From NCBI GenBank assembly GCA_017938285.1, contig JAGBBW010000093.1, positions 1 to 64,000 of the forward strand: a stretch of 64,000 nucleotides of DNA, in the 5' to 3' direction. The notes beneath the pieces are model-generated. The model was not told where the DNA came from. It did not search any database and was given only the letters and a program-made list of their open reading frames with translations. Both the position numbers and the translations under genes were made by a program. Below are positions 7,487 to 17,136 of this stretch, one piece after another; positions within the stretch are counted from its first letter, which is position 1; each line of letters begins with the position of its first letter. The DNA is from Lachnospiraceae bacterium. GTDB taxonomy: Bacteria; Bacillota; Clostridia; Lachnospirales; Lachnospiraceae.

Positions 7487-10297
7487 ATGCTCAATACGCA
7501 GACAATAAGATTAAAGAAGGAAATAGAGATACTGGAAAATCTTCAGGAAGAACTGGAACTGGAAAAAGAAAAACGGGAGCTGATTTCATCGCTGTTTGAA
7601 GACTGGATTTATGAGTACAATATCCGGGAGCATACGTTCCTGACCATCAGCGGGGATAGTTCCCAGTACCGGATGACAGAGGTGCGAAGGGGCGATAAGA
7701 CTTTTATGATGCTGGATGGAATGCATCCGGAGGATATGGAACGGGTAATAACAGAAAGCCGGGAAATGCATAATCTGGAACCGCTTCATATGGAAGTGAG
7801 ATTCTGGAAAGATGGGGAATACCGTTGGATTTCCATGACGACCAAAATTCTGTATGGTAAAAACGGCAGACCAATTTCTATTCTTGGAAAAATTTCTGAT
7901 ATCGATGCGAAGAAGAGGGAAGAACTGCGTCTGCAGGCCCAGGCCATGCGGGATTCCATGACTGGTCTGTTAAACCGGGCGGCATTTCAGGAAAAGGCAG
8001 AGATGATTTTAGAAAAAGCAGGAAAACAGGAAGGACAGACTCCTGCTGTTCTGATTGTGGACATTGATAATTTTAAATCAATCAATGATAATTATGGTCA
8101 TTTGTATGGAGATACGGTGATTGTTGCCATGGCAGAGGCTCTGCGGACGGTGTTTGGAGAAGCTGCGGCAATTGGACGCTTTGGCGGAGATGAATTTACG
8201 GTATTCATGCCCCACGCAGACATGGAACAACTGGAAGAACGGATTCAGAAGCTCCGCTCGGCTTACGCAGCAGATATTGCCAATGAAGAAAATCAGAAGG
8301 CAACCTGCAGCATTGGTGCCGCACGTTTTGGCGTGGATGGCGTTACGGTAGAAGAAATGCTGAAGAATGCAGACAGTGCGCTCTATTATATCAAGGAGAC
8401 AGGACGTAACAGTTATGCTGTTTGTACGGAAGCCATAAAAAATAAGTTTGCAGCAGGAGTAGAAAAGGTGATTTCCGAAGAACCGGAGCGGGAAGAACGG
8501 AGGATTACGGAAGAGCTTACAGAATTTGCCCTGGAACTTCTGGAAGGCAGCAAGGATTTAAAGAGTGCCATGAATATGCTGCTTAGAAAAGTAGGAAAGC
8601 GGTTCCGTCTGGCAGCAGCTTCCATCCGGGAATATAACAGTCAGGGAATGCCGGAAATAAGCTACCTGTGGAGCAATCCTGCAAAAGTAATGAAACCGGA
8701 GGCACAGGTATGGGTGACACAGGAGGAACGGAAACGGGTATGTGAAGATTACCGCACGAACCGGACGGCAGAAATTACGGATGTGGAGAAACTTCCGAAG
8801 GAAGGACCGTTGTACCGGATGTACAGCGAAAAAGGAATCAGGGCACTGTACCAGTGTCCGTTTTCCAGTGAAGGTGAAGTGTTTGGCTATATTGCATATG
8901 TGGACAACATAGCAAGGGACTGGACGGAACAGGAAAAGCAGTCGATGTCGATGATTGCCCGCATTATCGGAAATTATCTTGCGAGGGAATATGCTTATGA
9001 AAAGATAGCCCGCAAGGTAGAGATGATGAAGAGCCTGGATGAAGTGACAGGATTATTAAAGTATGATAAATTCAAAGAAACGGCGCAGAAAATATTAAAC
9101 CAGAGAGAAGATGGAACGCAGTATGCGGTGGTTTCTGTGGATTTTGCAGATTTTAAATACTTTAACGAGGTGTATGGCTACCGCAGTGGTGATGAAGTAC
9201 TGGAAGAGTTTGCATGTCTGGCAGGAAAGCATAATCCGCGCTGTGTGGCAGCCTGCCGTGATTATGCGGATAACTTCCTGATTATGGTAACGGTAAAAAA
9301 CAGGGAAACACTATACAATAATATTGATTCCTATAACAGAATATTTATAAGAAACCAGAATAAAAAATTTATGGACAGCAAGCTGGAACTTTGCTGTGGT
9401 GTCTGCATAATTACCAGGCAGGAAGAAGACATTGTACAGGCGATTGATAATGCAAATATTGCAAGAAAAATGCTGAAAGAAAAAGGAGAAACAGGAATTC
9501 TGTTTTTTGAGTCATCCATGAGGGCAGACCGTCTGAGGGAAATTGCAATTATGCACCGGATAGAAGAGGCAATTGATAAGGATGAATTCCGTCTGTATCT
9601 GCAGCCAAAATTTTCTCTGGCTACTGGAAAACTGGTAGGGGCAGAAGCACTGGCACGATGGGAAAAGGCGGATGGCCAGGTGGTGGTGCCTGCGGAATTT
9701 ATTCCACCTTTGGAAAAGAGCGGAAAAATCGTCCAACTGGATTTCTTTATGTATGAACTGGTGCTGCGGCAGCAGAGACGGTGGAAGATGGCAGGGTATC
9801 CGGTGGTTCCTGTTTCCGTTAATTTGTCCAGACATCATATCAAAGATGAGCAGCTGGTAGAAAAGCTGGTGAATCTGCTGGATATTTATGGAGTTGACAG
9901 CAGTCTTGTGGAAATTGAAATTACGGAAAGTGCTTTTATTGAAGACCATGCAGCGCTTATCCAGTTGATGAAGGAAATCAAAAAACAGGGCTTTGGCGTT
10001 TCCATTGATGATTTTGGAACCGGATATTCGTCTTTAAGCATGCTGACGGAGCTCCCGGCAGATATTGTAAAGCTGGACAAGGATTTCTTAAAGCATAATG
10101 ATACCGCAATTACCAGAGGAATGTTAAATAACGTCATCCGGCTGATTAAAGACAACCACATGGAAGTAGTCTGTGAGGGTGTGGAGCTGGAAGACCAGGC
10201 GGCGTTTCTGGCAGACGCCGGCTGTGACATTGGGCAGGGTTTTTATTTTTCCAAACCGGTGCCGACAGCAGAATTTGAAAAAATGTACTTTAAATAA
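7487..10297 (+). CDS. Cyclic-di-GMP enzyme: PAS-GGDEF-GAF-degenerate GGDEF-EAL
   Basis: A 936-residue cytoplasmic protein with no membrane segments. Order: coiled coil (1-35), PAS-like sensor (40-145), GGDEF domain with intact GGDEF at residues 233-237, a GAF-like domain (about 300-490), a second GGDEF-fold domain whose motif has decayed (CRDYADNFL), and an EAL domain with intact EAL at 720-722, ITES, DDFGTGYSS and a CEGVE variant of the usual AEGVE. It can therefore plausibly both make and degrade c-di-GMP. No RxxD inhibitory site is seen before the first GGDEF. ATG 7487 follows GGGGAGAG; the longer TTG frame is rejected. Only 29 bp separate it from the LiaF-like gene, so it is probably cotranscribed. 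Confidence 0.93.
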   Translation: MLNTQTIRLKKEIEILENLQEELELEKEKRELISSLFEDWIYEYNIREHTFLTISGDSSQYRMTEVRRGDKTFMMLDGMHPEDMERVITESREMHNLEPLHMEVRFWKDGEYRWISMTTKILYGKNGRPISILGKISDIDAKKREELRLQAQAMRDSMTGLLNRAAFQEKAEMILEKAGKQEGQTPAVLIVDIDNFKSINDNYGHLYGDTVIVAMAEALRTVFGEAAAIGRFGGDEFTVFMPHADMEQLEERIQKLRSAYAADIANEENQKATCSIGAARFGVDGVTVEEMLKNADSALYYIKETGRNSYAVCTEAIKNKFAAGVEKVISEEPEREERRITEELTEFALELLEGSKDLKSAMNMLLRKVGKRFRLAAASIREYNSQGMPEISYLWSNPAKVMKPEAQVWVTQEERKRVCEDYRTNRTAEITDVEKLPKEGPLYRMYSEKGIRALYQCPFSSEGEVFGYIAYVDNIARDWTEQEKQSMSMIARIIGNYLAREYAYEKIARKVEMMKSLDEVTGLLKYDKFKETAQKILNQREDGTQYAVVSVDFADFKYFNEVYGYRSGDEVLEEFACLAGKHNPRCVAACRDYADNFLIMVTVKNRETLYNNIDSYNRIFIRNQNKKFMDSKLELCCGVCIITRQEEDIVQAIDNANIARKMLKEKGETGILFFESSMRADRLREIAIMHRIEEAIDKDEFRLYLQPKFSLATGKLVGAEALARWEKADGQVVVPAEFIPPLEKSGKIVQLDFFMYELVLRQQRRWKMAGYPVVPVSVNLSRHHIKDEQLVEKLVNLLDIYGVDSSLVEIEITESAFIEDHAALIQLMKEIKKQGFGVSIDDFGTGYSSLSMLTELPADIVKLDKDFLKHNDTAITRGMLNNVIRLIKDNHMEVVCEGVELEDQAAFLADAGCDIGQGFYFSKPVPTAEFEKMYFK

Positions 10298-10305
10298 GAA
10301 ATCCT

Positions 10306-10334
10306 TTGACTTTTTAAAGAAATACATATATACT
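10306..10334 (+). promoter_or_regulatory. Promoter of asnS
   Basis: TTGACT (10306-10311), 17-bp spacer, TATACT (10329-10334), just after the stop of the c-di-GMP gene and 62 bp ahead of asnS. Confidence 0.75.
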
Positions 10335-10396
10335 CTTAAGATAAGCAGTTATTAGAAATGGAAAATAACTACAGACAGGAAAGGACGGGAGTTCAG

Positions 10397-11788
10397 ATGG
10401 ATTTAATCACAGTTCGCGATTTATACCGCAACAAAGAAAACTATTTAGACAGGAACATTACAGTTGGCGGCTGGGTACGCAGTGTCAGGGATTCCAAAAC
10501 CTTTGGCTTTATCGTGCTCAACGATGGTACTTTTTTTGAAACACTTCAGATTGTTTACAGTGATAATTTAAATAACTTTAATGAAATCAGCAAATTAAAC
10601 GTAGGCTCTGCAATTATCGTTTCCGGTAAGCTGGTGGCTACCCCGGATGCAAAGCAGCCTTTTGAAATCCAGGCAGAGGAAGTTATTATTGAGGGTGCTT
10701 CCACACCAGATTACCCATTGCAGAAGAAGAGACATACGCTGGAGTTTTTACGTACCATGACTCATCTCCGCCCAAGAACCAACACCTTCCAGGCAGTGTT
10801 CCGTGTACGTTCCCTGGCAGCTTATGCCATTCATAAGTTCTTCCAGGAAAGAGACTTCGTGTATGTACACACCCCACTGATTACCGGAAGTGACTGCGAA
10901 GGCGCCGGAGAAATGTTCCAGGTAACTACCATGGATTTAAATAACGTGCCAAAGACCGAGGACGGCAAGGTGGATTTCTCCCAGGATTTCTTCAACAAGC
11001 CAACGAACCTTACCGTAAGCGGCCAGTTAAACGGCGAAACTTACGCTATGGCATTCCGCAACATTTACACCTTTGGACCAACGTTCCGTGCGGAAAATTC
11101 CAACACGACCCGTCATGCGGCAGAGTTCTGGATGATTGAGCCGGAAATTGCGTTTGCTGACTTAAAGGATGACATGATGTTAGCAGAAAGCATGATTAAG
11201 TATATCATCCGCTACGTTTTAGAGAACGCTCCGGAAGAAATGAACTTCTTCAACGCCTTTGTGGACAAGGGGTTACTCGACAGACTGAACAACGTGCTGA
11301 ACTCCGAGTTTGGCCATGTAACTTATACAGAAGCCATTGAAATTTTAGAGAAGAACAATGACCAGTTCGATTACAAGGTATCCTGGGGCTGCGATTTACA
11401 GACCGAGCATGAAAGATACTTAACCGAGCAGGTATTTAAAAAGCCTGTTTTTGTAACCGACTATCCAAAGGATATCAAGGCGTTCTACATGAAGTTAAAC
11501 GAAGATGGAAAGACCGTTGCTGCCATGGACTGCTTAGTTCCTGGTATCGGTGAAATCATCGGCGGCAGCCAGAGAGAGGACGACTACGACAAGTTGACAA
11601 AGAGAATGGAAGAACTGGGACTGAACAAGGAAGATTATGACTTCTACCTTGACCTTAGAAAGTACGGTTCTGCAAGACATGCCGGATTTGGTTTAGGTTT
11701 TGAGAGATGTGTCATGTACCTGACCGGTATGGGCAATATCAGAGACGTAATTCCGTTCCCAAGAACAGTAAATAACTGCGACTTATAA
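10397..11788 (+). CDS. asnS: Asparaginyl-tRNA synthetase
   Basis: A 463-residue class II synthetase that charges tRNA-Asn. It has the N-terminal OB-fold anticodon domain ([22 protein letters not shown]), motif 2 ([24 protein letters not shown]) and motif 3 ([15 protein letters not shown]), with the asparagine-type [10 protein letters not shown] ending. The ATG at 10397 has GGACGGGAG upstream; an earlier ATG at 10358 lacks a good site. Codon use is that of a well-expressed gene. It has its own promoter and terminator, so it is monocistronic. Confidence 0.97.
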   Translation: MDLITVRDLYRNKENYLDRNITVGGWVRSVRDSKTFGFIVLNDGTFFETLQIVYSDNLNNFNEISKLNVGSAIIVSGKLVATPDAKQPFEIQAEEVIIEGASTPDYPLQKKRHTLEFLRTMTHLRPRTNTFQAVFRVRSLAAYAIHKFFQERDFVYVHTPLITGSDCEGAGEMFQVTTMDLNNVPKTEDGKVDFSQDFFNKPTNLTVSGQLNGETYAMAFRNIYTFGPTFRAENSNTTRHAAEFWMIEPEIAFADLKDDMMLAESMIKYIIRYVLENAPEEMNFFNAFVDKGLLDRLNNVLNSEFGHVTYTEAIEILEKNNDQFDYKVSWGCDLQTEHERYLTEQVFKKPVFVTDYPKDIKAFYMKLNEDGKTVAAMDCLVPGIGEIIGGSQREDDYDKLTKRMEELGLNKEDYDFYLDLRKYGSARHAGFGLGFERCVMYLTGMGNIRDVIPFPRTVNNCDL

Positions 11789-11798
11789 AAGTATACAG

Positions 11799-11847
11799 AC
11801 TGATAAACAGTGGTTATATTAGGAAAGCTGCTGTTTATCAGTTTTTT
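11799..11847 (+). terminator. asnS terminator
   Basis: Inverted repeat ACTGATAAACAG (11799-11810) with CTGTTTATCAG (11831-11841), followed by TTTTTT. Confidence 0.85.
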
Positions 11848-12059
11848 ATAGTAAAAGAATAAAAGTTGCTTAATACTTCTGAAGAGGAAATATAGTTGCA
11901 GAAACATAACAATGTGTATCTTTACCATTTAATGGGGAGACTGTGCAATGTATGATGTTTTTGTGTTTGAATGATACAATGATTTCATTAGTGATTATGA
12001 GGAAATCATAGAGCAATAGAAACTTTGAATTTTACGCACAGTTTAAGAAAGCATAAGGA
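11848..12059. other. Gene-free stretch between asnS and the Crp/Fnr gene
   Basis: AT-rich, with no frame longer than about 30 codons. A few short stretches (around 11948-12020) can be read as protein-like with internal stops, possibly a decayed small gene, but this is too weak to call. Confidence 0.4.
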
Positions 12060-12105
12060 GAGCAGCCAATTCTTGGAGAAAGTCTAAGAACTGGCTGCTT
12101 TTTAT
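12060..12105 (+). terminator. Strong hairpin terminator
   Basis: AGCAGCCAATTCTT (12061-12074) pairs with AAGAACTGGCTGCT (12086-12099) and is followed on the plus strand by TTTTTA. It abuts the 3' end of the minus-strand regulator, separating it from asnS. Confidence 0.75.
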
Positions 12106-12761
12106 AGCAATATAAATTGATTTTTAGCAAATTGCAAAAGTCCTTCATCTCGCATTTTGCATAACTCATTTGACATTGCACTTCGGTCAACACAGAGAAA
12201 ATCTGCCAGTTGTTGCCTGGTGAAAGGAATTGTGAAATGGCTACTATTTTGCCGTTTGGCTTCTTCGGATAAATAAGACAAAAGTTTTGCGCGTGTGGAG
12301 CGTTTAGACATATGACCTATTTTCTGCACAAGTTTTCGATTTTTTTCAGAGATTGCAAAGAAGAGATTCTGTATCACCATAGAATGGAATCGGCAAGCAG
12401 TAGAGCATACTGTAAGTATTCTGCGGACGTCAAAAAAAATCACAGCACTATCTTCTTCTGCAATAACGTCATTTAGCAAACTTCCACTTTCAGGGGCAAC
12501 ATATGCTTCTCCAAACATTTCTCCAATTCGTATTACATTAACGATGTTTCGATTTCCCCAAAAGTCATCATGTTGTACAAGAAGTTTTCCTTTCACTAAT
12601 ACAGTGATGTTATCAATACGTTCCCCTTCTCTAAATATATAATCCCCTTTTTGGAATGTAAGTAATTTTGCCTGTAGACAATTTAGCATTGCAGATATTT
12701 CTGTATCGCTAACACCCGAAAAAAGTTGCGTGCGTTTTAATATTTCAATATATTTTTTCAT
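12102..12761 (-). CDS. Crp/Fnr-family transcriptional regulator
   Basis: A 219-residue regulator: cyclic-nucleotide-binding-like beta-barrel (FQKGDYIFREGERIDNITVLVKGKL, GEMFGEAYV; residues 10-125), dimerisation helix, and a C-terminal winged helix (FTRQQLADFLCVDRSAMSNELCKM, about 170-195). There is no N-terminal cysteine cluster, so it is not an Fe-S Fnr. It is divergent from the ferredoxin-hcp operon with a palindrome between them. In many anaerobes Crp/Fnr proteins of this kind control hcp in response to nitric oxide or related signals; that role is inferred from context. Confidence 0.9.
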   Translation of the reverse strand: MKKYIEILKRTQLFSGVSDTEISAMLNCLQAKLLTFQKGDYIFREGERIDNITVLVKGKLLVQHDDFWGNRNIVNVIRIGEMFGEAYVAPESGSLLNDVIAEEDSAVIFFDVRRILTVCSTACRFHSMVIQNLFFAISEKNRKLVQKIGHMSKRSTRAKLLSYLSEEAKRQNSSHFTIPFTRQQLADFLCVDRSAMSNELCKMRDEGLLQFAKNQFILL

Positions 12762-12780
12762 AAATAACTCCTTTGTTGTA

Positions 12781-12799
12781 AAAACAACCGACTTGTTTT
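12781..12799. promoter_or_regulatory. Palindromic operator in the Crp/Fnr-hcp divergent region
   Basis: AAAACAA-N5-TTGTTTT is a perfect 7-bp inverted repeat, 20 bp upstream of the regulator start and 12 bp before a TATAAT (12811-12816) that can serve as the -10 of the hcp operon. Size and spacing fit a Crp/Fnr dimer site. Binding by the neighbouring regulator is inferred. Confidence 0.6.
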
Positions 12800-12860
12800 A
12801 AATATTATATTATAATGCATTCGTAATGTCAAAGTAAATTTGAGATTGGAGGTAATATGG

Positions 12861-13139
12861 TTGAAACCCAAAATAAAACTCACATTGGTAGAAAGAAGAG
12901 GAGAGTATGGATGCCACAGGGGGCATAAAGTTGGTGATACCTTTGACTTTGACACAGAAAGAGGAAAACTTTGTCCGATGGCAATGCATGTAGCGTTTCC
13001 TTATGTTGATATATTGCGATATGGGGGTAAAGTTCCTAAAGCGAGTAATGGAGAAATAAGGTTTTGCTGTCCGGATAGTGACGTAGTGAATGTATTTAAG
13101 ATTGAGAAGGAGGATTCAAATGATACGCAAAATAATTAA
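12861..13139 (+). CDS. TIGR04076-family small protein
   Basis: A 92-residue protein with the pattern of this family: GCHRGHKVGD, FDFDTERGKLCPMAMHVAFPYV, RYGG and FCCPD near the C-terminus. The cysteines and histidine suggest metal or redox chemistry, but no activity is known to me. The start is a TTG at 12861, with GGAGG 8 bases upstream; the ATG in that area is out of frame. It overlaps the ferredoxin gene by 20 bp, so it is the first gene of the hcp operon and shares its likely role in redox or nitrosative stress. Confidence 0.75.
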   Translation: MKPKIKLTLVERRGEYGCHRGHKVGDTFDFDTERGKLCPMAMHVAFPYVDILRYGGKVPKASNGEIRFCCPDSDVVNVFKIEKEDSNDTQNN

Positions 13140-13818
13140 AATCGATGAAGAAAGATGTAATGGTTGTGGTGCCTGTGCAACAGCGTGCCATGAGGGCGCG
13201 ATTGAGATGATTGATGGAAAGGCGAAACTGACCCGTGAAGATTATTGTGATGGATTGGGGGATTGTTTGCCGGCATGTCCTACAGGTGCTATAACATTTG
13301 AGGAAAGGGAAGCTCCCGCATATGATGAAGAGGCGGTTTTAATAGCGAAGCAACAGAAAAAGAGCGGAATTTTACCATGTGGGTGTCAGGGAACGCAGGC
13401 AAAGGAAATAAAAAGAGAAAACAGTGCTTGCTCAGTTCCAAACTATAGCATAAATTCACAGCTTTCGCAATGGCCGGTACAAATCAAGTTATTGCCTACT
13501 AAGGCACCATATTTTGATGGAGCAAACCTATTAATTGCTGCTGATTGTACCGCTTATGCATATGGAAATTTCCATAATGAATTTATTCGTAATCATATTA
13601 CTTTAATCGGTTGCCCGAAACTGGATGAGGGTGAGTATACAGAAAAACTGACAGAGATTATTAAAAATAATAATATTAAAAGTGTTACTGTTGTGCGTAT
13701 GGAAGTTCCATGTTGTGGCGGAATAGAATATGCAGCAAAAAGGGCATTACAAATAAGTGGAAAGTTTATTCCTTGGCGCGTAGTAACGATTTCTACAGAT
13801 GGAAAAATATTAGATTAG
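13120..13818 (+). CDS. 4Fe-4S ferredoxin domain protein of the hcp operon
   Basis: A 232-residue protein. Residues 5-60 hold a cluster ligand set CNGCGACATACHEGAI and a second CDGLGDCLPACPTGAI, a two-cluster ferredoxin. The C-terminal part (about 75-232) has a further CGCQG, a TAY motif and IGCPKLDE and CCGG cysteines, as in proteins that donate electrons next to the hybrid cluster protein. ATG at 13120 follows GAAGGAGG. It lies 14 bp upstream of hcp and is probably its electron donor. Confidence 0.9.
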   Translation: MIRKIIKIDEERCNGCGACATACHEGAIEMIDGKAKLTREDYCDGLGDCLPACPTGAITFEEREAPAYDEEAVLIAKQQKKSGILPCGCQGTQAKEIKRENSACSVPNYSINSQLSQWPVQIKLLPTKAPYFDGANLLIAADCTAYAYGNFHNEFIRNHITLIGCPKLDEGEYTEKLTEIIKNNNIKSVTVVRMEVPCCGGIEYAAKRALQISGKFIPWRVVTISTDGKILD

Positions 13819-13832
13819 TGGAGGATGATGAA

Positions 13833-15437
13833 ATGGATAATAAAATGTTTTGTTTTCAATGTGAGCAGACTGCAGGATGTAAAGCATGTACCGGGGCACA
13901 AGGAGTATGTGGGAAAAAAGCTGATACAGCCCAGCTACAGGATGAACTTACTGGAGCTTTAATTGGTTTAGCAAGAGCAACAGAGGGAAATGAGAATTTG
14001 GTAAATGAAGTCACTGACAAATTGATATTAGAAGGACTTTTTTCAACGATAACAAACGTGAATTTTAATAATGAGACATTGAAAGTATTAATAAATAAAG
14101 TGGAAGCAGAGAAAGAAAGATTAGTACCAAATTGCTTTAGTTGTGCAAGTTGTTGTGGAAGAAATGATAATTTTGACATGCAGTCTTTGTGGGAGGCAGA
14201 TGAGGATGTACGCTCTTTAAAATCGCTAATTCTATTTGGCATCCGTGGTATTGCTGCATACGCATATCATGCGGCGGTTCTTGGATATACAGATAAGGAG
14301 GTAAATGATTTCTTCTATAAGGCCTTATTTGCAATCGGCATGAAGGATTGGGGGATGGATGAATTACTTCCTATCGTAATGCAGACCGGAGAAATTAATT
14401 TAAAATGTATGGCTCTTTTGGATAAGGCGAATACAGAAACTTACGGAAACCCAGAACCTACCAAAGTATCTTTAACAGTAGAAAAGGGACCATTCATCGT
14501 AATATCCGGACATGACCTTTATGATTTGAAGCAATTACTGGAACAAACCAAAGATAAAGGTATTAATATTTACACACATGGAGAAATGCTTCCTGCACAT
14601 GCATATCCGGAATTAAAGAAATACACACATCTGAAAGGAAACTTTGGTACGGCATGGCAGAATCAGCAAAAAGAATTTGCAAATATTCCAGCCCCAATTC
14701 TTTTTACAACAAACTGTTTGATGCCACCAAAAGAAAGTTATTCAGATCGTGTGTTTACGACTGAGGTTGTTTCCTATCCGGAGATAGTTCACATTGGAGA
14801 CGATAAAGACTTTACACAAGTTATTGAAAAGTCACTGGAACTTGGTGGTTATGAAGAAAGTATGCTGTTCACGGGTATTAACAGCGGTTCTACAGTTATG
14901 ACCGGATTTGGTCATAATGCAGTATTATCAAACGCAGGAGCAGTGATTGAAGGGGTAAAGACGGGTACAATTAAGCATTTCTTCCTTGTTGGCGGATGTG
15001 ATGGTGCAAGACCGGGAAGAAACTATTATACAGAGTTTGTGAAACAGACGCCAAAAGATAGTATCGTTCTTACTCTTGCATGTGGAAAGTATAGATTCAA
15101 TGATATAGATTTGGGTGACATAGGCGGATTTCCCCGTATTATGGATATGGGGCAGTGTAATGATGCGTATAGTGCAATCAAGGTTGCAGTAGCTCTTGCA
15201 GAAGCCTTTGAGTGTGAAGTAAATGATTTACCTCTTTCCATGGTACTTTCATGGTATGAGCAGAAAGCAGTATGTATTCTACTAACCTTATTGCATCTTG
15301 GTATTAAGAATATTTTACTTGGACCAACATTGCCTGCATTTGTTTCCAACAATGTGCTTGATTTCTTAGTAAAGAATTATAATATTTCTCCAATTTCTAC
15401 ACCGGAAGAGGATATGAAGAAACTTATTGGAGAATAG
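13833..15437 (+). CDS. hcp: Hydroxylamine reductase / hybrid cluster protein (prismane)
   Basis: A 534-residue hybrid-cluster protein. The N-terminal ligands MFCFQCEQTAGCKACTGAQGVCG (residues 5-27) are of the anaerobe type, and the hybrid-cluster ligands are seen in the HGEMLPAHAYPE region, FTTNCLMPP, GGCDGARPGRNYYTEF and ACGKYRFN. Known activities are reduction of hydroxylamine and, physiologically, of nitric oxide. ATG 13833 follows TGGAGG; a longer frame starting inside the ferredoxin gene is rejected. It is the last gene of the Crp-controlled operon and is followed by a terminator. Confidence 0.97.
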   Translation: MDNKMFCFQCEQTAGCKACTGAQGVCGKKADTAQLQDELTGALIGLARATEGNENLVNEVTDKLILEGLFSTITNVNFNNETLKVLINKVEAEKERLVPNCFSCASCCGRNDNFDMQSLWEADEDVRSLKSLILFGIRGIAAYAYHAAVLGYTDKEVNDFFYKALFAIGMKDWGMDELLPIVMQTGEINLKCMALLDKANTETYGNPEPTKVSLTVEKGPFIVISGHDLYDLKQLLEQTKDKGINIYTHGEMLPAHAYPELKKYTHLKGNFGTAWQNQQKEFANIPAPILFTTNCLMPPKESYSDRVFTTEVVSYPEIVHIGDDKDFTQVIEKSLELGGYEESMLFTGINSGSTVMTGFGHNAVLSNAGAVIEGVKTGTIKHFFLVGGCDGARPGRNYYTEFVKQTPKDSIVLTLACGKYRFNDIDLGDIGGFPRIMDMGQCNDAYSAIKVAVALAEAFECEVNDLPLSMVLSWYEQKAVCILLTLLHLGIKNILLGPTLPAFVSNNVLDFLVKNYNISPISTPEEDMKKLIGE

Positions 15438-15519
15438 GCAAGTGAAAATTTCAGTTTGACGGAGAGATAAATTCCAAGTTGTCAAAGGAACACACATTGC
15501 TTTATTGAATTGCAGTTCA

Positions 15520-15563
15520 AAAACACACCTGTCCACTTTTAGCGGGGGAGACAGGTGTGTTTT
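15520..15563. terminator. Bidirectional terminator between hcp and the XRE gene
   Basis: AAAACACACCTGTC (15520-15533) and GACAGGTGTGTTTT (15550-15563) form a perfect 14-bp stem with T-rich flanks on both strands; the two flanking genes converge here. Confidence 0.85.
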
Positions 15564-15607
15564 CCTGTGGAATTCTAAGAAAATGCCAGTGGCTGCAACA
15601 GTCCTTT

Positions 15608-16021
15608 TTAGTGAAAAATGTTATAAAGAAATGTTCCAATATCCTCACCTATATTCTGCCCTGCCTGCCAGACAAGAAAAACAAGTATGGCACCAACAAC
15701 GGTCAGAGGTATCCATACATATTTTTTGTCCAGTACAGGGGCAGTTTTCGGGACTGACGGTTCTGCAGCGGTTGCTGTAACAGGTGCTGTATTACATTCT
15801 ACAATTGTAGTATCATTGTTCTCCTCCTCGGAATTTAACAGCAAGTCTACCGTGGTTCCAAAAATCTCTGCCAGTTTAAATAAATTTTCTGTGTTAGGGG
15901 CAGACTGGTCCGATTCCCATTTGGTAACCGCCTGGCGGCTGATACCGACTAATTCTGCCACTTTTTCCTGTGACATTCCAGTATGCTGTCTGCATGCTTT
16001 GATTCGTTCTCCCAGTGTCAT
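15608..16021 (-). CDS. XRE-family regulator with a C-terminal membrane helix
   Basis: A 137-residue protein. The N-terminal helix-turn-helix (MSQEKVAELVGISRQAVTKWE, residues 16-36) is a standard XRE domain. A low-complexity Thr/Ala/Pro linker follows, then one transmembrane helix (about 101-120), leaving a short tail outside. Such membrane-tethered XRE proteins are frequent in Clostridia; targets are unknown. AAAGGAGC precedes the start. It is downstream of the AEC gene by about 155 bp but not clearly in its operon. Confidence 0.88.
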   Translation of the reverse strand: MTLGERIKACRQHTGMSQEKVAELVGISRQAVTKWESDQSAPNTENLFKLAEIFGTTVDLLLNSEEENNDTTIVECNTAPVTATAAEPSVPKTAPVLDKKYVWIPLTVVGAILVFLVWQAGQNIGEDIGTFLYNIFH

Positions 16022-16176
16022 AATAAAAAAAGCTCCTTTGATTGGTTTATGGTTTGGTAAGTTTACGGGCGGAAAGGAAAGTCCCCGTTTTTTATCTGAA
16101 AGTATAGCAGATAAGCCGGTTTCTGACTACCAACTATATGGCAACTATCGGTTGCAGGCCGCTAAAACAGTACAGT

Positions 16177-17136
16177 TTAAATGAATTCCCACATCTTTAA
16201 CAAAAACAGCCAGAAGGTCAGCGTAAAGGAACTGAGCAGTGTGGTAACCATAACCGCACAGGAAGAAACAGTTCCTTTATGTCCCATGTTCTTTGCCATA
16301 ATGAAACTGCTGCTGGTGGTGGCACTTCCCAGCATAACGAGGATGGCCACCAGTTTTTCATCACGGAAACCAAGCCAGACAGCCACCGGCAGGAAAATCA
16401 TACAAAGGAGGCAGAGTTTGATGGCAGTGACGCCAAGGGTTTGTTTTCCTTTTTCCTTCAGGTCCGGCAGTTCAAAGGAAGCTCCCAGAGCAATGAGCGC
16501 CAGTGGGGAAGCGATGTTTCCCAGATAGGTGACGGTTTTCATTGCCATTGGTGGCTGTGGGAGCTTCAGGACGGACCAGAGCATACCAAAGAAAATGCCA
16601 AGCAGGATTGGATTGGTTACAACATTTTTCACGGTCTTTTTCCACAAATCCTGCTTCGAGTGGTTCTGGTTCTCCGGGGAGGTGAGGTACAAAATAATAA
16701 CAGCAGCCACGTTATAAAGAGGCACCGAGCCAAGGATAATCAATGCCATCATGGAGGCATTGTCATAAATGTTGGTCATGAATACAATGCCAAGGGTGGC
16801 GGCCCCGCTGCGGTAAGCCGCCTGGATAATTTCGCCCCGCTCTGATTTGTTTTTATCAAGCAGGGAAAACGCAGCGGCGATTCCAATACTCAGGAGTGTT
16901 GCCACAAAGCAGAACAGTACCATCCGGGTGTCCCAGATAGCGGAAAAATCTTCCGTTGCCAGGTCTACAAACAAAAGTGCCGGAAGGAAGAATTTGAACA
17001 CCAGCTGATTTACTTTTGCAGTGGCAGATTCGTCCAGAAAATTCTTTTTCTTTATCCACCAGCCAATGACCATGACGAAAAAAATAGGCATGGTAGCATT
17101 TAAGCTGAAGGTCAGGTTAGTTAAGATTAGTTCCAT
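16177..17136 (-). CDS. AEC-family (auxin efflux carrier type) transporter
   Basis: A 319-residue membrane protein with about ten hydrophobic segments in two halves, the AEC layout (N-terminal MPIFFVMVIGWWIKKK, later NPILLGIFFGMLW and a C-terminal half with GSATTSSSFIMAKNMG). Substrates in bacteria are usually small organic acids such as malate; here unknown. Its start lies inside the end of the AlaX-like gene (10-bp overlap), so the two are translationally coupled. Confidence 0.88.
   Translation of the reverse strand: MELILTNLTFSLNATMPIFFVMVIGWWIKKKNFLDESATAKVNQLVFKFFLPALLFVDLATEDFSAIWDTRMVLFCFVATLLSIGIAAAFSLLDKNKSERGEIIQAAYRSGAATLGIVFMTNIYDNASMMALIILGSVPLYNVAAVIILYLTSPENQNHSKQDLWKKTVKNVVTNPILLGIFFGMLWSVLKLPQPPMAMKTVTYLGNIASPLALIALGASFELPDLKEKGKQTLGVTAIKLCLLCMIFLPVAVWLGFRDEKLVAILVMLGSATTSSSFIMAKNMGHKGTVSSCAVMVTTLLSSFTLTFWLFLLKMWEFI

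Noticed and set aside
10298..10396. T-box leader ahead of asnS
   Set aside because: The gap is under 100 bp, holds a promoter and lacks the T-box sequence and terminator pair.
11946..12020. Remnant of a small gene after asnS
   Set aside because: Short protein-like segments with internal stops only; no recognisable family.
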